A DNA stretch of 64,000 nt from Antedon mediterranea (GCF_964355755.1 NC_092675.1:5304312-5368311); one strand, 5' to 3'. Shown: positions 21,701 through 35,600, counted from the first letter of the stretch. Notes: a model not told the origin generated them from the letters alone. Numbers and translations: made by a program.

Positions 21701-24700
21701 TTCGTCGTCAAGAGGTAAATTATCAACAAGAGTAGCGTACTCGTCATCAGACATGTCGATACCAAAGCGGCTTTCAATCGCAGCTCTAAACTCCTCCTGC
21801 GACAACACGTCTGTGTGCATTTTGTCAATTTTACTGAAAGAATAAAATCAAAATTGTTGTTAAATAAGTAATATGAGAGGTATCAATTAAATTACGATAT
21901 TACATCGAACCAAAATTTTGCGTCATTGGCAGGTGTAACTTTCCAAATAATCAAATAGGAAATAGTAACGATCCCAGTATATTTTAAAACAGGTTATTAT
22001 AAAACGAAACCAATCATTGGGCAACGCACCACACTCGGGCGGAAATTTTTGCTTGTGGATCCTCAAAAGTGGGCATTTGGTTGAGAGATTGCATCACCTT
22101 AGCCCCAGCTGGCCGGGTAAGTTTTACCTAACATTCCTATATAACATAATTCTCCACATCGTTTGTTTAGGTTGGCGCCAGATACAGTAACAATAAACCG
22201 ATTAGACGTAGGCCTACATTCCATAAACAATCGTTAAAAACATGATGGAATTACGTATACAGTGGTTAGGCCTATTGCAGGGAAGAGTGAAACTACGTTT
22301 TACTTTTCCCGGGTTATAGTATTAAACGTTGTTGTATACAACAAATACTTACTGAAAGGTTCCGAGTAATGATAAGAATTCCGCTTGGAACATTGACATC
22401 AATTTGGTCTCTACGGCAGTTATTGTTGTGCAAGCACCAGGGCTACCACTTCGTTCGCTTTTGTTGTATCTATTAAATCAATAAAAACGTTTTTAGAATC
22501 AACTTAGTACTGTGTTTCCAAACTTTGGTATCATACTGGACTAATAAATTCATGGTTTTATTCTGTAGCAATATCATGCCGCTGCCGGCCATACATATTA
22601 TCACATAGGATCGCTCTACAGATGCACACCACCGTTTTTGTACTTATACTTTGCTTTGCAATAAGAAAAGAACGTTTTTAGATATCATTACACGAAGTGC
22701 GCATGTGTGACAAGCGAGGAAACGGTTAACTTTTTGCAATCACTGCACATATATAAAGTACGTCCTACCTATGCTTAGGATTTGCCAAAATCTTGTGCGG
22801 AATTCCTTCTTCGCTCCTGTCCTGAAATCGCTGAAGGAACTCTCTGTATGACACTCTGCCGTCTTTTCTACTGGTAATAGAGCACCGTGCCAAAAAATCG
22901 TTCAGCTGTTTATTGTCCAATTTTAATTCAAACTTTGCAAGAATTCTCTGAAAATCCATTCGGTCAATCTATAAAATTAAGGCATATCATAATATACATG
23001 TTGATCATTAACAATGTCTAAACACGTAACATATACCTTTTCTCTTACTGTTAATGTTAATGCTATATTACGTCATAATATACAAAGTAAACGCATTAAA
23101 TTTGTATCGTGCAATATTGATGAATTCGTTTACCTCTCCAGTTCCCTGTGGGTCGCGATTACTAAATTCCTTTTTCATCTTCTTAAATCCCTCTCTGAAT
23201 TTGTTCTTTAACCAATTCTCGACATCTAGAGATTTTGCTCGATCTACCTCGGACTTCTTTAGAGTTCTTCGCGCTGAAAGAAAAATAAAATGTTATCATG
23301 AGCAATCGTATATTGATATATACAACATAATTGTTATTTATTATAATGATAGTACTGTAACTTACGAGATGTTCTATCACCGCTTCGTGGGCTTAATTGA
23401 CTTTCCAATGGACGTTTTCGTGTTGCTTGTCCATTTTCTGCACCAGAACTAAAAGATATGCCTAACTTGTTCATTAGTTTTACGCCGTTTATGACACCGC
23501 ATCCATTCTCATCATACCTGTGAATAAAGGTGGTAAATATAATGATTAGAAGAATTTGTCGAATTTTTAAGAACTTATTTACCTGGCGCCCTCTATATCG
23601 TCACACAATTAATGTTGTAAATCGTACCTTGAAATTGCGTGCTGCGCTTACTCGATTGCGCCAATTAGTCGACAACAGGTTATTTAATTATCTTATTCTC
23701 TTATATCAACATGTCCTTATAAAGTTTAAAACCAGTTGCAATTGAAGTAAAAGTTCAAGGTATCGGATATAGAACATATTTGAACAACACAACAAATTGT
23801 ATATTTTCCGCACATGGAAAGAAAATGGTGTCGTTCTTTTTATAATGTGTGAGCCTAGCAATTGATAGGCTTATACAATCCAACAATGATCAATCGTTAC
23901 CATAGAAGTGAATAATAAATTGTATGCGTACTTGGACCAGAGCTTTTCGAATTCGTCATCATCCATATAAAATAACAATTTGTTGAGAGCGTTTCTAAAT
24001 TCTGGTTTTAAGATTCGCCCACTACCACCTGGATTTATCTGCGGTATTAACTCAGCAATATGAACTAGTCTGGAAAAAAAATGAATTTTTAATGAATGAA
24101 GGAAATATTTTATAAATTTAGAAGTGGCTAATTTTGAGAAAGTCGATGACGACCAACATAACTTTCGATTTTACAACGCGACACCAAGTTAGACGTTACA
24201 ACCAATAGCTAGCTAAGCATGCGTGCAACCCTCAAGCCAACCCCGCGCGCTAAAACATTGTGTAGACAAGCTAGTTACGCCTCGTGCCTCTTCGTAGTCT
24301 TCAGTTATAGGCCTACACACTTGCTGAAATGATTAGATAAAAAAAAATCGAAGATATATCAAATTCTTATATTTTTCTGCATTGAAAATGACACAATGTT
24401 CATGTTACCTTTGTCGAGCCTTTTCCTTTAGCTGCGCGTGCACTTGCGCTGACGTCATTGTAAGTTTATCCAGGTTATGTCGATTTATGGGATCAAGCCA
24501 AGACGGTAGATCATTGTTGACAGTTTCTCTAAAACATGCATGGAACTCTTCTAGACGAATCACTTGCTTGTCACCAAGATTTAATCTAAACATGATTACA
24601 CAAACATAAAGAATATTATAAGATAATGTATTTTGTATAGGTTGTATATCAATACGTAAGCAGGTAAAGCTTGGTTCCCACTAGACGCAACGCAAAGGTA

Positions 24701-27221
24701 ACCCGCAACGCAAGCGAATTGACCAATCACAAGCAACAGTTTGAATAATCAATCTATTTTGATTGGTCAAATCACTTGCGTTACGTCCTTGCGTTGCATC
24801 CTAGTGGGAACCAAGCTTACAACTTGATTCCCGTTGTTCAGTTCTGGTACATGAGATAGGATCGACATACGTATTTGTGCATTTGGTAACAAGCCATCGT
24901 TGTAACTAAATTACGTGAACAATAACGTTTTTAGTGATACGTCACAGTCAATATAAAAAACCCAAGACTACAGTTTATGACGACATTACGTTTAATACAT
25001 TTAATATGATCATAATTTTAATAGAATGACGTAACGCTTTTAAATGACGTAACTTACCTAATCAGCAATAGGTTGAAATGCTTGGTGCTAAGGAATCGAC
25101 CAAGGAATGCAGTGAGCGCCCGATGGAGAGCCTCGCGAGCCAGGTTACCTCTGCCTTCGGGATCGTTCGCAATGAATAACTTTTTAATGTCGTAGTAATT
25201 TTTCTTTAACTTTTCTCGTAAAATCATCTCCAACTGAAAATGATATTTGTAATGAAAAGTGATAAAAATACAGAACAAACATATCCTCTAAATTATGTAT
25301 GGTAAAGTTCTGCCCATAATTAAAAGGCCGAGCGGTTAAGACAGTGGAACCGCAATTACGTAGCCATAACATCGGCATGGGTTCGAGGCTCACTCACTCC
25401 ATGGTTCTGGTGGTAGAACGAGTCTTCTCGGATAAGGACTATAAACCGTAGGTCCAGTGTACACATCTAGCTCGTGTGCACTTTAAAGAACCTAGTACAT
25501 CTTTCGAGACGAGTAGGGGGTTACCCCGGTGTATTAGTACATCACAGCCACTGATCACCAACTGGGCCCTCTGGGAGACCAGTCTTTGACTGAAGAGGTT
25601 ACCCAGTATAAATATATATTTCAATTCAAAAAAGAGTTTTAATAAGGAGCAAAAAAAGTAATGAAAAGTATTGAAAGTTGACAACAAATTGATAGGCATA
25701 AATAAAAATGTGTCTTGTTTAATGTATTAATATTAAAATCCATCAATTATGGCCAACCAGGCCTGGTACTGTAATAATGATACATTGTCTATAATAATTA
25801 TAGATTATAATAAAATCATTTCGTTTTTCAAGTATCTTATACGTGTTTAGACATTACCTAACGTTTATTCGTTTTAACATTGAAATCCATCACAGGAATT
25901 GCACAGATTAAGGACATCTAATTTGTCAATGAGACAACAGAAATAGACTGTTGTCATAGGAACAAAGTGGCTGTAAACGGATAGCTGGTTGGGTAATTAT
26001 CCGAACACATTAAACAAGAAACATGAAACTAAATCGAAGAAGCTTTTATTATTTATTCATAACAATCGTATTAGCTCTTTAATTCGTTATTGAATCAGGG
26101 TAACGTCTTTAACGAAATTGTTTGAGTTGTTGTCTCTCTGCATGCATCGTAAATAATCAATTAATGCATCAGCTGTTAAATAAATTCCGCACCAACTTTA
26201 AATTTATATATACAATGCTGCGATGTATCTTCTATAGTCAGTTGTCTGAAATACATTTGTAGAATATTAGCTATTTTTTACCTCATCAACTTCCAGCCTA
26301 AGTTTTGTTTCAGGTCTTGGTAAGCGGGATGCGGTACTTCCACGGCTCTCACCCCTACTCAGCATATCAGCTCTTGACCCTAAAAGAAAAATATTCATTA
26401 TTCAAGTGGAAGTTGGGATATGGGGATTTGCCTTACCAACTCAAATGTCAAACAATACTTTCAATCCTTTTTTAATTCTTAAAATTGACATAACATGTTC
26501 ATTATTTATTCTAGATAGTTGTTGTGTAGAAATTACTTATTTTATATTCTTAATTATCTTCTAACTATTAGCCAACCCCACCCTTCCACTTTTTAAATTT
26601 TTTTATTGAGAATCAATTTTAAGAAGGTCGTAATACAAAAATGCGATTTTTTATTGATGTTAAAATCAATGTATACGCTGCCATCTTGATTTAAAGAGAG
26701 ATTTTATGAGCGCAGTGTATGTATAGTTGGTTACCATAGAGATGGTCATAACCTTTTTACAATAAGTCACTTAATCATGTGTCCTTGGGGTAACACATTT
26801 AACCTTTTTGACGGATGGTTTAAAAGAATTTGGTTTCTTAATTTCGTTCTTCCTTATTATGAGTCTACAATATCAAAACTCAGCTACATTTGTAACGATG
26901 GTGACCATTAATTACAAAATTATAAAAAGTGTTCTTTTACGGACTGATCGGTCCAGCGTAATTTGAACAACAGAAAATAGACACGTGTTTTTTTCAATTA
27001 AAACAAAATAATTTATACATTTTTCTAAAAATCAATGTACTACATATTAGTATGAAAATGAGATCCAAACAGATCCGAAGGTATTTTTGTGACTAATGAA
27101 TATTATTTTTAATATAATTAATCTAAAAGAGGTTGAACATAAGCAATCAATCGAGGCCTATGGCCTATGGTAAGCAAAGAGGCCTTATAAAGTTGTCATA
27201 TCAAAAGAGTGTGCTTCCAAA

Positions 27222-27261
<40 letters not shown>

Positions 27262-27765
27262 CATGATTGATGATGACGTTGACGATGGTGTTAAGGGTAC
27301 TCTGTGAGAAGGAGAAATCTCGGACGGAGGATGCTCATTAAGGATTAAAAACAATACAATAATATAAAAATGACGATAACTAATGATAGATTACAGCAGG
27401 CCTATATTATTAAGTGCATACTTACCAAATATAGGAATCTTGGTTTTGTTTTCGTTATCACTTTCCTCTATGTGAACAGGCAAACTTTGTGAAAATGGCC
27501 GTGGGATTTTAGGAAACGAACGTTTTAAATCCTCACTTTCTCTATTTCCATGAGAGCTCTTCGTCAGTCTTGGTGCTAAAAACGGTATTTCATCCGAAAG
27601 CCTGGGTTGTGTCGTGGGTCGTCCTTGCCTGCTAGATAGGCCTCTTACATTCAGTTTGTCAGGGTTTCCTAGTCGAGAAAGGGGGTGCTGAATTTTTGGT
27701 AGATTTAAACCAACTCTACCACTTGCTTGCGTGCCTGGCCGGCTATCAACGCCTGCCTGAGACAT
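18752..27765 (-). CDS. EFCAB6: EFCAB6-like multi-EF-hand protein
   Basis: Fifteen coding exons (minus): 27426-27765, 26282-26379, 25058-25233, 24409-24585, 23932-24069, 23366-23517, 23134-23273, 22769-22968, 22353-22469, 21657-21833, 21320-21473, 20736-20860, 20103-20519, 19575-19746, 18752-18979; 2811 nt, 936 residues, all phases consistent. A polar N-terminal region of about 125 residues (start MSQAGVDSRPGTQ) precedes serial EF-hand-like units. FDINRDGRVSYIEF, spliced across exons 13/14, has a canonical loop. Others (YDENGCGVINGV, NRDPQGTGEIDRM, LDKGNTGYLTVPEF, LDKFGTGYITREEF) lack one or more Ca-ligand residues. This pattern and the spacing fit EFCAB6, known from sperm and motile-cilium tissues; human EFCAB6 is longer (about 1500), so exons may be missing or the gene shorter. 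Another EF-hand repeat protein is possible. Confidence 0.72.
19325..19545 (-). mobile_element. tRNA-headed SINE in EFCAB6-like intron 14
   Basis: Read on the minus strand it begins GGTTGGATAGCCGAGTGTTT, an A-box-like start, with B-box-like GAGTTCAATTC, then ACTGCCAGTCCACTCAGCTG and GAGTACCTGGTAGAGAATAC, a common form for tRNA-derived SINE bodies. It appears once in this window, so family membership is inferred from the pol III boxes. Confidence 0.55.
24667..24818. mobile_element. MITE, GGTTCCCACTAG family, short subfamily
   Basis: Well preserved inverted termini AAGCTTGGTTCCCACTAG and CTAGTGGGAACCAAGCTT surround CGCAACGCAA-type subterminal repeats and a paired GACCAATCA/GATTGGTC. The flanks suggest a TA or TTA target duplication. 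It lies in intron 3 of the EFCAB6-like gene. Confidence 0.9.
25325..25620 (+). mobile_element. tRNA-Leu/Ser-like SINE, copy 3
   Basis: The element runs left to right: GGCCGAGCGGTTAAG A box, GGTTCGAGGCT B box, then the shared body (GTTCTGGTGGTAGAACGAGT, AAGGACTATAAACCGTAGG, TTACCCCGGTGTATTAGTAC) and the 3' end GGTTACCCAGTATAAAT. The first few bases of the tRNA head are missing. It is in intron 2 of the EFCAB6-like gene, antisense-oriented. Confidence 0.85.
27221..27261. repeat. (GAT)n microsatellite
   Basis: About thirteen uninterrupted GAT units in intron 1 of the EFCAB6-like gene. Confidence 0.9.
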
Positions 27766-29235
27766 AGTTGTTACTTTATTAAAAATTCACCAAATAAAAT
27801 ACAAGATCGCTTAAAGTTTCTACTAAATGTGATTAAATTTCAACACAGGTTCGAAGTATACACTTAACTGATTGTGTATGTTTGTCTATACAAATCCAGA
27901 TCGGTCATATCATGCTTGTTTGTTGTTATGGGCAACGTGGATGTATTGACATGTAAATGAGGTCCTGAATGACTTGCTTGGTTCGTGAGTGGAACTGTTG
28001 CTATAGGCTTTGTTGTCAATAAGAATAGAGGGCTTAACTGAGTTCGAACTTACAGAAGTCCACAAGTACTATGACATGAACGTGATATATTAGGTATAAT
28101 TTTATCGGTTGTATTAAATTATAGATTTATATAAACAGACTTTGTAACGTCACTTTCTGAAATTAAGTAGTCTGGAACGCATGTTTATTTAAAGTTCATA
28201 TTTTCTGATAGTGACGATAAAACCCCCGTAAGTTGTTGATATAGGGCTCATCGATATATAACATCGAACATATTGAAATCGTATACAAAGATCAAATACA
28301 ATGTTTTATAAGTATTTAATAAAAATGTCTACTAAAAACGTGAACAACCATGCTAATATTCAATAACAGTTTTTAATAATCGGTCTAATGTTTACAATAC
28401 GGTAAATTAATGACACAAATGTCTACGTTTCGGATTATGAGCAAGTTATTAATTATTTCTACTAATTATTCTAGCCATTTAGATTGTTGTGAACTTGGAT
28501 AATTCCAATGTGGACGATCTTTGACAATGGTTCTATTCACATTTTCCGTTTTCAGCAAAAATAAGCTGTTTTTTAGCCATTTTGGCAATAAGCAACTAAA
28601 ATAAAGCAAGTTTTATATAAATTATCTAGGCCTACTCTGAAACACAAATTATGCACTCAGCTCAAGCTACAAAAACCGGTAGTGGTGGCTTGTTTTATTT
28701 TGTTATAGGCCTACTATGTAACCATATTAACAAAAAGCAGATATGTTACTGTATCCGAGCCTGCCAATCTAACAAATTGCGTTGAAAAAGTCAATATCAA
28801 TACACGTTTTAATGTATTTTATACCACTATCACCGCCCCACATCCCCGACCTTATTGTACTTTCAACTTTGTCAAACAAAAAAGTCATAGGCCTACATTG
28901 ACAAAGAGTGATAAGAATAGTTATAAAACTAATCAAGCTTAACACCATCTAGATAACAAAACAAGATAATTATTTATACACTAAAATTAATTTATTGCAA
29001 AACATAAGTAATCTGGATATATCACATATTTAACTGTCAACTTATTTTACACCATTTGATAACTTTTTGAAACTGGACATTAACATTAAATAAATCAAGA
29101 ATATTTCCATCAAAAGGGTGGAATAAATTTGTGTCATCTGCAAATAATCGAAAATCAAAAATCGGTAAAATTAGAGATCGTTGTAAATATTGTAAATAAA
29201 AAAGAGTGGTTCCCAAAAGAGGGATATCATTTAAC

Positions 29236-29520
29236 TATATATTAAAGAGGTATTTTCCTCCTGAAAAAATAATTCTTAACAAATTTTTTGTTGAATTTGC
29301 CATTTTAATTTCACCTAATAACGAAAAAAAAATGTATTTACCTGAAAAAACTGTAATTTAAAGCAAAAAATGGTCAAATTGGCTGCCAGTCAATTGGTTG
29401 TTGGTTGAATTTAAGCATTTATTTTGTTTTCTACGGAAGTGATTAACTTCATTAAAACTACAAAATAACCTATTCAAAGTCTGATTCAATTAATCTTCAT
29501 TTTTCATGTTTTTTGGGGAA
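29236..29520. mobile_element. MITE, TTAAAGATGTATTG family, inverted copy
   Basis: The reverse complement of ACGGAAGTGATTAACTTC, ACTACAAAATAACCTATTC and ATTAATCTTCATTTTTCATG matches 43865-43950. The other terminus reads ATTAAAGAGGTATTTTCCTC. Homologous copies are at 43840-44125 and 49478-49795. Confidence 0.65.
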
Positions 29521-29600
29521 GTCAGTAGGCTACACGGTTAAACTCAACTCGATCTTAAACTCAATTCTATACAGAGGCATACGATTTCCTTCGTTTGGCC

Positions 29601-29606
29601 TTTATT
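29601..29606 (-). terminator. Poly(A) signal of the cadherin gene
   Basis: Minus-strand AATAAA lies 44 nt beyond the stop codon, implying a very short 3' UTR if it is used. Confidence 0.45.
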
Positions 29607-29649
29607 CGATTGTATGGTATTTACAAAAAAAAGTGTTTGATCAATCAAA

Positions 29650-32600
29650 TTAAACATCAGTCACTTCTACATTGTCATCCCCTTCTACTGCAGGATTAGC
29701 TATACCTTTAGATTTATCATAATCTTGGAGAATTAACAAAAGATCGTCTTTCGGATTTTCATGAATGTGGTCGTCTGCTTTAGGTTTCCGGAGCGTCTCA
29801 GATGCCTCACTTGCATTACTGGGTTCACTGTTAACAAAATAAAATAATTAAATTATATCATGAATATTCATTCAATTAATGCTAATAAAAGTGTATATAT
29901 AATCCCCGATATAATCCTAATTTTGGTAAAGAAGAATAAAGTGTAAACATAGAAAACAAATCCTAAATAAAAAAAAAGTTATTTTTTTAAATAAACGTGC
30001 ATGTGTAGGCCTACCATCAATTGGCTGTCAATCAATTGATTATCACCGATATTTTTTCAATTCAAATAAATATAAATTTAAATATAATTTGACAAATATA
30101 AATAAAATTAGGCCTATTATAAATATAAATAAACTTTCTTCAAATTAATATTTGAAGAAAGAGATGTAATGAATTAAATAATATCAATAACGAAATATGT
30201 CTTGGTTTTTATAATATATTTTGATACTATAAACGAATTTGGAACAAGGCTATAATAACAGTTTTTTAGCTTGTTTCTGGAGAGGATGATCGACTTACTT
30301 TTCTTCACCATCATCTTCCTCATCTAACAATGGATTACTGTAAATAAATATTCAGAATTAAATACAGTTATAAGCAGTATTTAACTACACCATTATTATT
30401 TGCCACTAAAGTATATTAATAATTATATTTTTTTTTAAATAAAATGAATGAATATGAAATATCAATATTCACTTATTCTGTGGTAGTCTGGGAAGGAAGA
30501 TGGATATCGCATATAAGAAGAAAATATACATGCAATTATGTAAATAATAATACACATGCATAATAATATAAATATGGCATTCATAAACATACCCCTTTTC
30601 AGCGAACTTGTTCGTGCCTGATAGCGGTGTAGGCTTGACGAAATTCTTGTATATCTCAGCATTTGCAACTTTCAGCTTTCTTCGTAACCTATTCAACAAA
30701 TTAAAATGTTTTCAAATGTGATGGTAGTGGTGATCTGGCCTGGTAGTGCCAGATTCAAACTTAAAGGACAACTTTACCGAAAACCATATTTTAACAACGT
30801 ATTAGGGATGTACATATTTATGTTTTCAGAACAATCGCGATATTTACGATATCGCCGCGCGCGCTTGCCGTACAGCCGTAGCCGTAAATTGTTGTGACGT
30901 CACAAGTGCATGGCAAAATCTACCTCAACTCATGAGTTTTCACTGTTGTTAAACACACAAGAGATAGGTAACGTTGCTAATTTGACCTGTATTAGGCTTA
31001 AATTTACCAAAATGTTTGGTCTGGTATTTTGATGCAACACGTTAATATCCAGATAGGGAAAAGAAACAATAAAACAATTCAACATTTATATTGCTTACGA
31101 TTTATTTAAAAAGTTTGTTTACTAGAAATGTTCGCGCTTTTCCAGACTTGTCTATTTACACGAAAGAGTAGCTAGAAACATGACGTATGATGCTCGGGAA
31201 TCATTCAACCATATCGCACTAAAAACTTTTTTTTTAATTCGATCTCGGTGATTTTTGGTGAATAAAGACGATGGTGTTTATAGTAATCTTCACCGGCCTA
31301 CCCTTGTACTCTCGACGATATCATAAATCTCGCGATTGTTCTGAAATCATATGTACATCCCTAATACATTGTTAAAATAAAGTTCTCGGGAAAGTTGTCC
31401 TTTAATACTACCATCATATATTTCAATGTATTGCTAACTTGATAACTTGTATAGTTACTTCAAACTAAAAAAACAAACTATACTTTCCAACCAAAAATCA
31501 AACATTAACATATGTAAATATACTAAACAAATACAACAACAATCAAAATATATCATTTTTGTACTTACGATGAGCGCCAAAATACAAAAGCAATGACCCA
31601 TAATGACAGAATGAAGATGAGAACAAAAGAAAAGGTAAAAAAGAACCACTGCAACGCATTTAGAGTGTCAAACACAGGGTCAGGATCTGGTATTGCTTTC
31701 TGTAATTAAAATCAAATATTGATTGATTGATTAATTTGTTTATTCAATATTCAATAGATAAAAATTCAATAAATGTTCTCCACACATATATTAAAAATAC
31801 ATAAAGTAATAATTATATAAACACTTGTGATAATAACCAATAAAAAACACAGTATGTGTGGAAGGAAATATATAGGCCTAAGTTTAAAAACTTTACGCCT
31901 AGGCTCCCAGAAAAAAAAAATTAACTGTGTTGTTTTTTATGAGAATAAAAAAAAACTGTACTGTAACATAACTTATTCTATACAGTTAACATATTAAAAT
32001 AACAATAAACAAAAACCACAAACCACGACTTCCATGACACGATATGTATTCTTTAAGTCTGCATATATAGTGTAGGCTTGATCTATAGCACTATGAAAGA
32101 AAACAATATTTAAAACAGTTCATCTATGGTATAAATCATCATTAATACCTTTCAAAAACTATGACACTGTAATGATAATAATAATTGTCTTATTGTACAC
32201 AATTATGATTGTAATAATACACAATGCATTAATTATAATTAATAATTGTGTTATGTTATTGAACAAAATTTAGATATAGTAACTGCATTTTGAAAACCAC
32301 TGAGATTCCAGAAAACCATTTAATAGTGTCATAATACTGTATGAAGCAATACTGTAATAATACTGTAATACGATAGATGCAGCAGCGAGATGTTATCTAT
32401 TATAAAACTATAAAGAGTTGAAAGATGGTAGACTGTCACAGGTTATAATACTGTACTTACGTTATAAGAATGCCATACGAAATGACTTTATTAGTTGTTA
32501 CATTTACTCCATGTATTCTCATATCAGTCCTAAAAAAGTTTGACAAATATGATACACATGTAGACAGACATTGTCATTATAACAGAAACTATTTTGTGCA

Positions 32601-35600
32601 CAAACAAAACAAAAACATACTACGCAAAATCGATATTTTTGTGAATATAAACAATAATTTGTTATATTTACAACAGAAAGACCTTCTGTGATATAAACAC
32701 ACACAAAAATAAGGCTCTGACAAACTTCTTAAAGTCTATTAGGGACTGGTGTAACTTAAGCATAATATATAACTATGTAACTTATACATAAATATATACT
32801 GTAACTTACAAGCCTAAAACCAAGTATATGGTTGAGTTAAAACAGCACGATGTTGGCTGGACAGACTGAGCATAATTTTAAACTTTACTTACATACTAGT
32901 TATAGGTATATCTTCATCATCTAAATGAACAGTGATGTAGTCAATGTTTATAAGATATTCTGTTGCATTACCCACAATGCTATAAATACAAATATATATA
33001 TCTTTTTTAATACATTTATTAATATAATTTCTTATTATTAAACTGTAAAGATGAGGAAATCTGCGGTTAGTGACTACAAATGTTATTATTTAATCTTTAT
33101 GTTATTTTAATCTCTCTAAATTTTACTTTTAATTCTTCAGATAAATACCCTGTGAACGATTTTTCCTCTTCTAATATTAAAGTAGATTTTTTGTCAAATA
33201 CAACTTTAACTTGGTTCTCATTAGGGTTCATGAGATAAATCTATATGTAAGAAAAAAATGTAAATTTAGATTAAAATAAACCATGAAATTGGTGAATATC
33301 ACTAGCAGAAATGCATAAGCTAGGGATCCAAATATTAGACCGTTTAAAAAAATATATATTTTGGGAACTAGCCTTACAGTACGTCTCTGGAGTACAAAAG
33401 CAGTATAATACAACATTAATAGTTTAATGGGCAAATTGAACAATTTTTGAAAGGGATATACACTTGTATTGGCACCATCACATGACATGTAGGCTACCAA
33501 CCATACAAAAAGTTCCAAAATCTACTAAATAAACACCTAGTTTCCTTGATATAACTCTGAAATAGTTCTTACTGAAACACTAGCAGTATCCTTGTAACCT
33601 CCAGCTCCTACTACCTCAACATCAAGTTCAAAATAGCCTTTGTCATCAGAATGAAAGAGATTGGAAAGGGTTATCCACCCATTGGCTGGAATCGGTATAT
33701 CAAAAAATGTTATTGCATTTGACTGTGGCTTATCTTCTGTAAAACAAAAACAAAAAAGTTTACTATAAATTGTTTGTGTAGTGTAAAACTAAATTCTTCA
33801 TATAATTGTTCCATAAATGATCTAATATTTGGTTTAGAAGAAAGTTTAAAATAATTCCAGTACATGGAATTCGAACTAACAATGAGCAAGACGGATTAAC
33901 TTTGAGATGTTTCTGTGCCATTTTTCTGTATCCCTAAGATGCAGTACTGTATCCTCATTATCTCCATTAGATGATTTTATGCATTTAAACTTCATGAAAT
34001 ATGCATAGTAGTTTACTAGGAAATTTGTATGACTTATGTAAATTATGCATTACATCATCAGGCGGGACTCCAGGTGCTCACAAATTAAATTCTCCCTATT
34101 GATCATTAATGTTATTCATTCAAAATACACAATTATTTGTTTACGTACCAACATATTGAATTTCATTCATTATATAATACTCCATCTCTGCATTAACTCC
34201 TATATCTTTGTCAGTTGCCACTAACTGAATAATAGATGTGCCATAGTTATAAGTAGATGTTACACCTGTTATGATAAAATATGCAAAATAAAGTTTAAAA
34301 TATATTTTGTACAAATTAATAAGATGCTACTGTACTTCATCATTCATCATCATTTGTTTACTAATCATGCTCATAGAGTTTTAAATTACAAAAAGAAGTT
34401 GTTTATTACTGAACTTCGGTTTCTTCGCATGGCCAGAGGATTGGTGAATACGACCACTGGCCCCAAACCGAGACCTGTATTTGTGCTACACAATTCAAGA
34501 TGGGAGGATACCTCATTGCACATTCTCCCATCTCCCATTAATAAAGTTTAAAATATATTTTGTACAAATTAATAAGATGCTACTGCACTTCATCATTCAT
34601 CATCATTTGTTTACTAATCATGCTCATAGAGTTTTAAATTACAAAAAGAAGTTGTTTATTACTGAACTTCGGTTTCTTCGCATGGCCAGAGGATTGGTAA
34701 ATACGACCACTGGCCCCAAACCGAGACCTGTATTTGTGCTACATAATTCAAGATGGGAGGATACCTCATTGCACATTCTCCCATCTCCCATTAATAAAGT
34801 TTAAAATATATTTTGTACAAATTAATAAGATGCTACTGTACTTTATCATTCATCATCATTTGTTTACTAATCATGCTCATAGAGTTTTAAATTACAAAAA
34901 GAAGTTGTTTATTACTGAACTTCGGTTTCTTCGCATGGCCAGAGGATTGGTGAATACGACCACTGGCCCCAAACCGAGACCTGTATTTGTGCTACATAAT
35001 TCAAGATGGGAGGATACCTCATTGCACATTCTCCCATCTCCCATTAATAAAGTTTAAAATATATTTTGTACAAATTAATAAGATGCTACTGTACTTCATC
35101 ATTCATCATCATTTGTTTACTAATCATGCTCATAGAGTTTTAAATTACAAAAAGAAGTTGTTTATTACTGAAATTCGGTTTCTTCGCATGGCCAGAGGAT
35201 TGGTGAATACGACCACTGGCCCCAAACCGAGCAAGACCTGTATTTGTGCTACATAATTCAAGATGGGAGGATACCTCATTGCAAATTCTCCCATTGTTTC
35301 ATGCCTTGCTATTTGCTATGCAGACATTGACACTGTTTTTTTATTAAAACTGGATCTATACTTAATTAGTGGATACTTTTTTTTACCTGCAGTGTAAGTA
35401 TCTTCTGTAAATATAGGTGGATTATCATTCTCATCAATTATTTCAATTTTGACCTGCAGTAGTGTTTGATCATTCAGTGGGTCAAATGTTGATGTAGTTG
35501 TTTTTAGACTCAAGTCATCGTTTGGGCATTTTTGTCCTAGTTCATAATTCATATCATTTGATGCCTTGACGATGAGAGTGTAATTAGCTTGGTCTTCACG

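Larger units (their letters stand above)
27766..29649. other. Intergenic: EFCAB6-like 5' flank and cadherin 3' flank
   Basis: No exon is recognised. The EFCAB6-like promoter should lie near 27770-28000, with no clear TATA box. A degraded MITE (29236-29520) precedes the cadherin 3' end. The remainder is AT-rich. Confidence 0.5.

Noticed and set aside
23183-23452. Plus- and minus-strand open frames overlapping EFCAB6-like exons
   Set aside because: Shadows of exons 23134-23273 and 23366-23517 in other frames; the chosen frame is the one that joins all exons in phase.
33121-33148. Longer version of cadherin exon 33149-33240 ending at GTAAAATTT
   Set aside because: That donor would leave the next exon out of frame and hit a stop; the GTATTT donor at 33148 restores phase.
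34324-35256. Four similar plus-strand open frames of 75-107 codons
   Set aside because: Products of the 253-bp tandem repeat inside a cadherin intron; the unit length is not a multiple of three and no domain is visible.
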